From Eutrigla gurnardus (Eukaryota > Chordata > Actinopteri > Perciformes > Triglidae): a stretch of DNA of 64,000 nucleotides. The notes under the pieces are model-generated. The model saw only the letters and a list, made by a program, of their open reading frames with translations. It ran no database searches and was not told where the DNA came from. Of the stretch, positions 22,809 through 31,268 are shown one piece after another (within the stretch, counting starts at the first letter, position 1; every line of letters begins with the position of its first letter). A program made the position numbers and the translations under genes. The DNA lies in assembly GCA_963514095.1 (NCBI GenBank), contig OY741264.1:31465598-31529597 (forward strand). The letters run 5' to 3'.

Positions 22809-23378
22809 CTACTTTGTGTTTTTCTCTATCCAGTCTCGAAAGCTGGCTATTCGTGTGTGAACTGTGTAAGTCTGTTGGTAGCAGTTCTCTTCCTTATGGC
22901 TGAAACTCTCTAAACCAAGAAGCTGCCAGCCTCCGCTGTAGTCTCCCCGAGTCTCCTCGTGACCCGACCAGACACCACTCGTGGATGAAGACGCGGCTGG
23001 CACGGTGGTGATACCCGGAATAACCCCGGGACAAGGGCTTTGAGGACTGGACGGCTTCCTAATGACACACAGCGTCTTGTCTCTGATCAAAGCGGGATCT
23101 GCTCCTCCGCGAGCAAAGTCTCTTTCGCACTGAGCAACGTCGCCCAACTTAACAAGTCTCGTCCGACTCAAGGGAGCGTCGCGGCTCAGGTGGCTGCGAC
23201 TCGGTAAAATCCACCTGGCGGCGTAAGCCTCCGGCGGCGTCACCTCTCCACCTTGCACTTTGGGTAGACACACTGGCAGCACACGCTCACTGATCCTGGC
23301 CTTGTCTCTCAGCTTGAGCACGGCCACGACAGAGTCCGGCGCAGAGGAAAAACGTGGGTGGACTGAAATGTCTAAAAC
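22809..23378 (-). CDS. pamr1: pamr1 last exon: protease-like domain, C-terminal half
   Basis: 189 codons and a stop at 22809-22811. Encodes [40 protein letters not shown], a middle segment, CVIRKP..., then [20 protein letters not shown] and [15 protein letters not shown].P(I/V)CL and the DWIE.N.K end match human PAMR1. The catalytic Asp position (DIAIL in human) reads VVAVL. The GDSGG region is replaced by [11 protein letters not shown], so no nucleophilic Ser. Acceptor gacag at 23379-23383. Confidence 0.93.
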   Translation of the reverse strand, partial: [189 protein letters not shown]

Positions 23379-26300
23379 CTGTCGAGGCAAGTGAGAGAGA
23401 AGTTAGACAGGAAGTTAGAACACCTGAGAAAAAATGTGCCAACTGTTGTTGGGTTTGGTTTTTTTATTTTTGTAGTATTTGTCAGAAATTGGAGAACGTG
23501 CATCAAGATGCGTCAAGATTTGAAAATCCAAACCAAACATCCCAGTAAAGCTTAAAGTGCACTAAATGCTGAAGGATTCCTTCCTGTTGCCTCGACAAAC
23601 AAGAAACCCATCCGAAAGATTAGACTTATTTAATGAGGACTCCTTGCTTGATATTATCACTGCATCTGCTGTCTGGTAGCTTTTTCAGTGAAAGGAAACT
23701 TTTGTGTACAGTATGACCGGGAAAATAAAAAAGACTCCATACTCCAACCTCCATAAAACCACCGTTTAAATTAATAAATGAGTTTAGACCTCACACATTG
23801 AAATATATATACGTAATTAACTATAGGAACCTAAAAACCTAAGAAATCTTTCAGTTTTTAAACGTATTCAGGGCATTTTTCTACAAAGTGACCGAACAAA
23901 AGGACACATATGAAACGAATGATGGAATTTCACACAAAACTAGGTGTTAGCAGACTAGTGTTGTACCCTGAGGTGGTGCGGGCCTTTCTGCCGGTCCTTG
24001 GCGGTCTGGTACTTCTTGCCTATGACAACCTTCACGTGTGCCGGGTGAAGGGTCTGCTGCCTGTCCTTGTCTACCACACACCGAGCTGCCACCAGGACGC
24101 TACGCTGGCTGAGCAGAGCCCCGCTGCAGGCCAGGTACCAGAATGTGGACTCCTCTGAGGCCCCCTGCTGGCTGTACGACGTTACTCCACGGGGCCTGTG
24201 GGTGGTGGCAGTGTGGTGGGGAGGTGAGCGGATATAGATGGCTGCGTGCCACGGCCACGGTGCGTCTGTGAGGTTGTTGAGGCGGGAAGTGTTGAATTTG
24301 CCACAAACTGTGTGAAGGGAAAAAAGAGTTTAGCTTCATCAACTACTAAAAAGGTGTACACATTATTGGTTCAAACATGTCACCTAGTGAAAACAATTCT
24401 TTTTTCTGCATGGAAAATGTTCTGAAACACTTCAAGGCCCAGAAGATCTGATTTTTCTGATAGAGTGAAATCGATCTTTTCGGTCTAACTCGACGAATTC
24501 CCCAAATGTCAAATTATGTTGGTGTTACTTTTGCTGCAGCAGCCACTGGCCACAAGTGAGATCAAATTGTGGGGTAAATTTGAGGTCTGAAGCTGGGCCT
24601 ATGCTGCTCTCACCTGGCTTGCAGGAAACATGGCGCCCGCTCCACCTGCCAGACTTGAGACAGGTGCGCCGGGAGCTCCCCGTGTGGCGGTATAGTGCTG
24701 AGGCACACTTATACTCAATGCTGGTGTGGACCGGGTGGAAGCCACGAGGAAGCTCCACGGCATTGTCTTCATTTGACTGTTTATCCAACGAGAGTGGAGT
24801 AAAACCCGCCGACAACAAACCTTGCACGCTAAACCTGGATGAGAGGAGGATTCTCTGGTCTGGATTCTCTCTGTGGACGAGAAAAAGGTTTGTTTGAATC
24901 GGTTGTTCAGTTTCACATATTTATGGTTATATAAGTTGCTTCCTTATCCACCTGTATTGCATATTCACTGTACTGAATAATTCGTAAAAACATGCGCTTA
25001 ATGACAATGCTAACATGCTGATACTGAGCATTCTAGGCTACTAGGGTTGCGATCAAAAATTGCATACTAAACGTATTGCATACTACATACTCAATCTGTA
25101 TGCATTGCCTCACATTCTTTTTAGTGTCTTCCTCACAGTCATTGGACAGTCTGCCTGCATTTGGGGCGATTGAGTGTGTCGAGTAAGCTCATACAAGATT
25201 AGCAAGCATTTCTGACTATCATCTGGACCTTTCTTGAGTGCATAAAATCCAGATGCTGCGCAGTTGGAATATGCCTCATATTCAATGGTATGTCATTCTT
25301 AGTATGACTAGTTTGTTAGTATGCAATTTCGAAAACAGCCCATATTCTCATAAGCTTCTAATCAGAAATGTTAGCATGCTAACACACTAAACTCAAATGG
25401 TGAATGTCAACGCTGACCTAGATGAATAATGAACTAAACACAAACTAAAAACGCTGCTAGCGTGGCTAGGAATTAAGTTGACTAAATACACATGACACAA
25501 TAACTGAGTGGGCTACCTTGATATCAGATTTGGCATCACAACATTTTGTCGCACAAGTTCGGAAACTTTGGGCTCTCGACATGCTGTAATGGGAGGAAAT
25601 CAAGCAGGTGACTATAAATGCACAAGAATCACTTTCTGATACTCCATTGCATCAACAGTTCGATTTAAGCAACATGACTAATTGTGAGCAGAACGGGGAG
25701 TTATTCAGAGTAAATAGGTCCATGCATAAAATATAAAAAGGGACAAAACAATTAATTATTAAGATGAATGACTGCTTAATCTTCACAACAGATTGTTTAC
25801 TATACATTCATCATGGTGTTATAATTTTAAGTTCCCAACTACTTTTGGCTGCCAGAAAAACAAACAGTGAGGCTAAATGTACGTTGAAAAGACGTGGGGA
25901 AATAGGTAACTTTGTCTATGTGACAGTGTCCCCAGCCCTAATGCATTTTTGAAAATGGGCTAACCTCTCACACACTTGGGAGGCCTGCCACTCCAGGATC
26001 CATTAGAGAGGCAGGCACTCTGGTGGCTTCCACTCAGAATGTACGTATTTTTGCAGAAAAACTCAACAGTCTCTGCACCTCCGGCTGTATCCGGAACAGT
26101 TCTGTGGTATCCATTGAGCAATTTGTGTGGAGGGGAACACCAGACTCTGGGTTGCTCTGTATGTGTTTGAGAGAAAAAGGAATGAACTTCACAAAATAAA
26201 TACATCATGTGGCTTTCATACTGTACAAACCCTGACGAAGTCCTGGTGGATAAAAGTACCTTTTACACATGTGGGATGTGTGCCGCTCCATGCGTTATTA

Positions 26301-27510
26301 GGCAGACAGATTCTCTGCTTGGAGCCGATCAGCGTGAAAGACGTGTGGCAGCGGTAGTTCACCGACACAAGCTCCTCCTTCATTCCATATAAAGGCATCA
26401 AATAGCCATTCAGCAGTTTCTCTGGTAGAGCGCACACTTGATTCTTGACGGCTGAAACTGTTGATACATTTTGATGGATGAAAGACAAGCAAACTCAAGA
26501 GTCAGATTCAGATATTGTTCTGCTGTTAATTAAACTATAGGTTTAACTACATTTTGTAATAGTTTGCTGTTAGTCCTGTTAGTACTTGGTTGGTCGAGGA
26601 ATACAATCGCAAGGTTTCTCTCAGTGCATTCTGCAGGCAGCCACCCCGACCACTCTTTGTGTAGCACCTGGAGGTGCAAAAGTCAAGCGTTGGCTGGACC
26701 TAAATAGTAAACATATTAGTTGAGTCCCCTCTTGGTGCATAAATAAAACAATCCCTTATGAGATCTAAAGATTTATGGAACCAGAAAGTGTATTATTTAC
26801 AGTTCTCTAAGAGAGACATCTCTTTGTTCCGTTCCTAAGAATTAAAAAATGTTTAGATGTATGATGGGGAGGTAATGAGTGTGGTTTTAATGAGTCAAGG
26901 GGAGTTGTTGTTTGTTGTCAAGTTGTTGTTGTTGATGTCTTTCAGGTGATACTAGTACTGCAGTTTCACCTGCTTTAAAATAACCTTTGAAATCATTAAT
27001 GCACATAGTATGAAAGAATAATGGTCCCAGGACACTGCCCTGGGAGACCCCACAAGTTCCAGGTTATTTGGAGAGCTTCCCAATAGACAAATCTGGTGAC
27101 CACTTTGTGTTTTCCACCATCCAGCGGTCGTAGTGAGCCAGCGTAATAATAATCGTGGTAACTGTGTGATTTACAGCTGTGTCCTCCTGTATGTTAACTT
27201 GTGACTCTAAATATGTGGTTGCTAATTGTTTATATGCTCAACTAACCCTTTTGTGACCATATTCTTTACAGAAATGTTGCTCAAGGGTGGCTAACAGTGC
27301 AACTGTGGCAGTACCTCTATGATATGGTACGTTTTGCTTGCAAGAGTTCATTTCCAAGGACGGGTTCAAGCTGGATAAATGGGATCTAAAAGTTAGATGC
27401 ATAATTTACATCAAAGAGAGCAAACGGAGAGGGATGAGTACGATTAATCTGTGTCTGTGCTGACTGTCCGTCTCACATGGCTGCTCTGTATAGGAGAGGC
27501 TGCACACACA

Positions 27511-27544
<34 letters not shown>

Positions 27545-28904
27545 AATATGCTGCATGCAATCAAAACGAGGCGCTGCATGCATGGAAGGACTATGATCTG
27601 CATCATTTATTCATGATAACGGTGTCTGAGGTAAATACCTTCAGTATATCATGAATGAGAATATATCAGACTGAAACATTCTTAATCTATTTTATGTGGA
27701 TTCCAGAGGCGAGACCACCTCATAAAACGCATCAGCTGAGCGCGTGGTGGACAAAATAAGAGCAACACCGCACATTACAGTGCAATACAGTAGGACACAC
27801 CAAGGCGTATGTGTAAGAAGAGTTGACATTACAGACAATGATTGTACCTGCCTGAACTTTCCTGATAGGTTAGAACAAAGCCGTCAAAGTTGTTGTAGCC
27901 GTCTGAGACGAACAGGATGTGCAAGACGTTCCCCGAGCTTTTGATCGGAGCAGGCAGCTGATCCCCACAAAAGCGGCCAATCACGGAGGAGCTCAGATCG
28001 CTGCCGTCACGCACCTCAACATAGTCATAGCGACAGTTATGGTCAGACTCCAAACTGAGACGTGAAAACCTAAAACAAACAGATGTTGTGTTCAATAGAT
28101 TTGCATCAGCTGAGTTGATGGTGGTTCTATGACTTTTTTTCCATATTCTATGAGAGTTTTCTTTGTCCTCAACTATTTTCTCAAAAGCCTTTTCGATTTG
28201 AAGGTACAAACCCCTTCGGCTAACAGTGATACAGAGCTGGTCGACTGTGAGGCCAATTGCAAATTGAGTAAAGAGTATCCATTGCACATGAATGAAACCT
28301 AGCCATTAACTCCTGGTCTATAAATAAAAGTAGGATTCTGAGTTAACTGCTGTGAATAAAACCTGTCACATGTTTAAAGAAATAGAAACGAGCCTATAAC
28401 AGAATGATAATAGAGCCAGACCTTTTCTCTGGAAATAGGTCTGACTATGCGAGACTAGCCCAATATAAATCCTAACTCCACTATTAACCGATCGCCGGCC
28501 CTTTCATTCATCCGAACACAGACTAATCACTATTTGCAGATAAAGACTGACCTCTCTTCTCTTCTGTTTCAGGCCATTGATTACCTTTTCCATGTTTGCT
28601 CAAAGCGTTTGAAAACAAGTGACCCACCTCAGCTCAATGCTGCTGTCCCTCGTCACTTGCAGTGTCCATTCACATCGGGCGTTCGTCGGGTAACTCTCCA
28701 TGGCTATGTGGCCCTGAGCCCGCTGAATGACGCCTCCGCATGCTGCCCACGACACAACCGTATTTTTATTTATGTATTTATATAAATGTATGTATTTTCA
28801 GCTCATTGTTTCCCTTTTGATGTGTATGGATTTTTATGTGCTCTGCTTTGCTTTGTCAAAAGCACTTTGTAAACTTCTGTTTTTAAAGATGCTATATAAA
28901 TAAA

Positions 28905-28935
<31 letters not shown>

Positions 28936-29050
28936 AGTGATAGACTGGCGACCTGTCCAGGGTGAACCCTGCCTTCACCCAATGTTAGCTGGGATCAGCT
29001 CCAGCCCACCCGTGACCCTGAATACAGGATAAGAGGTAGACGATGGATGG

Positions 29051-29101
<51 letters not shown>

Positions 29102-31268
29102 TACTTTCATCAAATGAGTGTCAACAGTTTTTGTACACACCCCTTAGCAAAGCTTTATTAAAATCATGTGGGCAGATATATTTAAATGTAAGTGCTCGGC
29201 CACTTGGACCTATGCAGTCTCTAAAAGACAGGTTATATTGGACGACAGGAGCTGCTGGCTTCATGCCTTCCCTTGTGTACGTCAAACTGATAGTACATGA
29301 CAGAATGTGGCAATTTCCCCTCGGGCCATGAAAAAATAACAATAGGAAAATATCCGGAGTGTGAATAACAGCAGAGGAGAGCAGGTAAACTTGTTTTGCT
29401 TGCCTCTATTAATAGCATCATGTTGCCCTGGGATTTACACGCTTGATATAACTTAGTTGGTGGCTGCTGTATGGCACAGTGACAAATATGTTTTCAATCA
29501 TTATAAAACATTTTTAGTGGACATGAACTATACTAGCAGTTGATTAAGTATAAACCAAACAAAAACGCGGTGTCGCCACCACATGTCCTCATGGTGTATT
29601 GCAAATAAGCGCAGCAATGTGAAGCTTGTGACTGTATAACAGGCATAGATACTAACGAGGTTTATCTTTAGCTGAAAATGTTGCCTTAACTTACACTGCT
29701 GCTCAAAAATTTGGGGTTAGGGTTTCTCTTTTCTTTTTTAAATCGAAAAAGATTTGCACCAAATACCCATTGCTTATGAATTTGTTGTTCTGGCCCAGAA
29801 AGGTGATCCTAGATCATTTGTGAAATGTAATGCTACTTGACTGAATATTTCCAAATGTTCAGTCAAACATGAAAGTTCGGCAACACATCAAACTCACTTC
29901 TACAGTCCCCTCCACTCCAGCCATGGCGACACTCCGTACAAAACTGTCCGTTGACGAAGAAGTCGTCGTTGGCTTTCCACGTTCCGTTGTGGCAGGTTTT
30001 ACAGTTCTCGAACAGACTGCAGCCTGTCGATGACAACGAGCAGAAACTGGTGTATTTCCTGTAGCGGATTATTACAGATTAAAAGGAATATCTACGTAGA
30101 TAATGAGAGTAGTACCAGGGTGAAAGATGCAGGGGTCACATTCATCCAGAGCGTTGCGGCAGCAGGGGACAGTGTAGCCGACCTTTGACCCCTTTGAGGG
30201 ACACCGACACTGGATCAGATGGTACTCACAACATGGACGACACATGACGTTCCACTTAGAGCTCGGGCAGTTGTCCCCCGTCTCTAAGGAGGCAGTCCAC
30301 ATGAAAATATGAAGGATAACAGCGAGGAAATAACATTTAGGATATTTCTATCCATATAACTGATTCAGCCCAGCAATTTTCTACGTGTGCTTATAGACAT
30401 GTAGAAGTGCAAAACATGTCCTTTTGGCATATTTTCCCTTTTATCTCATGATGCAGATCAGACTTTCTTGCACAGGGGAAACATTTCATGATGACTGGAC
30501 AGACTTTCCGTCTCTGCATGTGGTTCTGTGGCAGATGACGCTACCAAACTCAACTGTGAACCAGTTGTCAGACCTGAAGCCGCCATGCAAACTTTGACCA
30601 GGCGGCAACCTCCGGTTGTGAAAAGTGAAGCCAATCTTGAATGAACAGTTAACGAAGCAGGAAAGGCAAAGTGACTCATGAAGCTCACCGGGGGCTACAG
30701 CCAATTTCCATCCTAATTCTACCCCTCAATAGTTATGGATTTCTGCACTAAATGAAATGTAAAAGCCTCCCCCGATATCGAACCCTCACTATGTCCAATA
30801 TCTACATTAATTGGCGATGGAAATGCTTGTTTGCGAGCTATCAGAAGATAAATCATGTGTTATTCATATTTCAGTGAGACACAGAGTGCTGTAGCGCAAA
30901 CTGAGTAGTTGTAGCAGCAGAAGTGACTCATCGTCATGAAATAACTCCACAGTTAGTCAGCATTTAGTGAAGTTAACATTGCCACAAAGAAGAGGGCATA
31001 TCATTTAAAGACTAGCTGATATTGTACAGTAAGTACGCTATTTAATAAAAAAAACCTGCAAGAAATGTCCTTACTACTTACCATGTGGCCAAGCTGTCAG
31101 ACAAAGACAGAGATTTAGGAGGAGGTAGAGTTTAGGTTCCAGATGTGTTGACGCGGACACTTTCCTTGTGAGGAAAGGCAGCATGTTGGCGGCCAAACGC
31201 GCAGCAATAAACTTCCAAAGACGTCCAAAGAAAGTAGCACCGGCTTTGTTATCTAGGCTGCTAGACAT
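22809..31268 (-). CDS. pamr1: Peptidase domain-containing protein associated with muscle regeneration 1, multi-exon gene
   Basis: Secreted multidomain protein. Exons found, in transcript order: 31082-31184 or -31268 (signal peptide), 30116-30283 and 29898-30023 (Cys-rich N-terminal region), 28628-28742 and 27848-28069 (CUB), 26260-26457 (sushi A), 25965-26156 (sushi B), 24614-24868 (linker plus sushi C), 23967-24307 and 22809-23378 (trypsin-like domain). Family landmarks recalled from human PAMR1 are present: [93 protein letters not shown] and the C-terminal DWIEKNTK. All junctions agree in phase except CUB to sushi A, where an exon (EGF-like in human) is missing from what can be seen. The protease domain lacks the catalytic triad. 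Confidence 0.93.
23967..24307 (-). CDS. pamr1: pamr1 exon: protease-like domain, N-terminal half
   Basis: Encodes [29 protein letters not shown], an insert of about 25 residues rich in H/T/S, then STFWYLACSGALLSQRSVLV, AARCVVDKD and HVKVVIGKKY. The trypsin-fold start (WPW.AAIY, ACSGALL, VAA.C) is clear. At the catalytic His position the codon at 24081-24083 reads Arg (AARC instead of AAHC). Acceptor acacag at 24308-24313, donor gtacaa at 23961-23966. Confidence 0.92.
24614..24868 (-). CDS. pamr1: pamr1 exon: linker and sushi domain C
   Basis: Encodes [80 protein letters not shown] and VSCKP. The second half matches human sushi 2 ([31 protein letters not shown]). The acceptor cacagag|AG (start 24868) is chosen over cacag|AG (24870) because only it keeps phase with the preceding exon. 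Donor gtgaga at 24608-24613. Confidence 0.88.
25041..25344. mobile_element. Miniature inverted-repeat transposon in pamr1 intron (hAT-like?)
   Basis: The left end, tagggttgcgatcaaaaatt then gcatactaa, matches in reverse the right end, tatgggctgttttcgaaatt then gcatactaa, with several mismatches. About 300 bp long, no ORF. Elements ending in ...TTCGAAATTGCATACT are frequent in fish. No target duplication could be fixed, so the superfamily is uncertain. Confidence 0.55.
25965..26156 (-). CDS. pamr1: pamr1 exon: sushi (CCP) domain B
   Basis: Encodes QPRVWCSPPHKLLNGYHRTV, PDTAGGAETVEFFCKNTYIL, SGSHQSACLSNGSWSGRPPK and CVR. FFCxNxYxLSG matches human sushi 1 (SFFCNNSYVLSG). It shares KLLNGY with sushi A, so the two look like an exon duplication. 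Acceptor tacag at 26157-26161, donor gttagc at 25959-25964. 192 nt. Confidence 0.93.
26260..26457 (-). CDS. pamr1: pamr1 exon: sushi (CCP) domain A
   Basis: Encodes SAVKNQVCALPEKLLNGYLM, PLYGMKEELVSVNYRCHTSF, TLIGSKQRICLPNNAWSGTH and PTCVK. The four CCP cysteines and the terminal W are present (C..NGY...V.Y.C...F.L.G...R.C..N..WSG..P.C). Donor gtactt at 26254-26259. The acceptor is the AG before 26457 or the one six bases inside (exon start 26451); both have the same phase. This exon needs one codon base from the preceding exon, whereas the CUB exon supplies two. Confidence 0.9.
26922..27130 (-). mobile_element. LINE reverse-transcriptase fragment in pamr1 intron
   Basis: On the minus strand the bases at about 27017-27050 translate to VSQGSVLGPLF, the conserved (P/S)QGSVLGPLLF motif of LINE reverse transcriptases. 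It is followed after about 15 codons by a decayed FADDT-like stretch (GETAVLVS). An in-frame stop lies upstream, so this is a dead 5'- and 3'-truncated copy. It sits in the intron where the EGF exon of pamr1 would be expected. Confidence 0.7.
27504..27544 (+). repeat. (CA)n microsatellite
   Basis: About 20 CA units interrupted once by TA, in a pamr1 intron. Confidence 0.9.
27848..28069 (-). CDS. pamr1: pamr1 exon 5: second part of CUB domain
   Basis: Encodes [60 protein letters not shown] and [23 protein letters not shown], GRFCG and S.G..L...F.SDG match the CUB fold and its Ca2+-site residues. Acceptor ttttag at 28070-28075, donor gtacaa at 27842-27847. It ends after two codon bases. Confidence 0.94.
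28628..28742 (-). CDS. pamr1: pamr1 exon 4: first part of CUB domain
   Basis: Encodes CGGVIQRAQGHIAMESYPTN, then ARCEWTLQVTRDSSIELR. The CxW and the preceding SYP..N are CUB landmarks. Acceptor gggcag at 28743-28748, donor gtgggt at 28622-28627. 115 nt. Confidence 0.93.
28800..29048 (+). mobile_element. LINE 3'-end remnants in tandem
   Basis: The first part ends aaaagcactttgtaaactt ... gatgctatataaataaag and runs into ATT repeats. The second part (from about 28930) reads gactggcgacctgtccaggg, ggatcagctccagcccaccc, gaccctgaatacaggataag and atggatgga, a common fish LINE tail. The second sequence is present inverted at 49183-49320. Confidence 0.6.
29050..29101 (+). repeat. (ATT)n microsatellite
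   Basis: About 17 perfect ATT units directly after the LINE tail; a shorter ATT run lies at 28905-28933. It is a likely length-polymorphic site and produces a spurious poly-Tyr ORF. Confidence 0.95.
29898..30023 (-). CDS. pamr1: pamr1 exon 3: Cys-rich region, second part
   Basis: Encodes [20 protein letters not shown], then DFFVNGQFCTECRHGWSGGD and CR. It matches human TIFENCKSCRNGSW and YCAECRAGWYGGDC. Acceptor gacag at 30024-30028, donor gtgagt at 29892-29897. 126 nt. Confidence 0.95.
30116..30283 (-). CDS. pamr1: pamr1 exon 2: Cys-rich N-terminal region
   Basis: Encodes [40 protein letters not shown] and CRNALDECDPCIFHP. It aligns closely with human PAMR1 (EWNIMCRECCEYDQIECVCP, VGYTIPCCRN, CDSCLIHPG). 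Acceptor ccttag at 30284-30289, donor gtacta at 30110-30115. 168 nt. Confidence 0.95.
30585..30650 (-). repeat. Interspersed repeat of unknown class, short inverted copy
   Basis: aggcggcaacctccggttgt followed by gaaaagtgaagccaa is the reverse complement of the 3' block of the repeats at 9944 and 15317 (ttggcttcactt...aaccg.aggttgccgcct). Confidence 0.5.
31082..31268 (-). CDS. pamr1: pamr1 exon 1: signal peptide
   Basis: Open from ATG at 31266-31268 to donor G|gtaagt at 31081. Two starts are possible: the outer ATG, or an inner ATG at 31182-31184 (MLPFLTRKVSA...). Both lead into the hydrophobic run LYLLLNLCLCLTAW, suitable as a signal-peptide core. The inner start gives a more usual n-region of about 17 residues and is preferred. 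The exon ends after one codon base, matching the next exon. Confidence 0.7.

Noticed and set aside
26600..26690. Minus-strand Cys-containing stretch considered as the missing pamr1 EGF exon
   Set aside because: Cysteine spacing (FCTSRCYTKSGRGGC) does not fit an EGF module, and neither end gives the required phases with usable splice sites.
29047..29331. Open frame starting with a poly-Tyr tract
   Set aside because: Produced by the (ATT)n microsatellite; no gene context.
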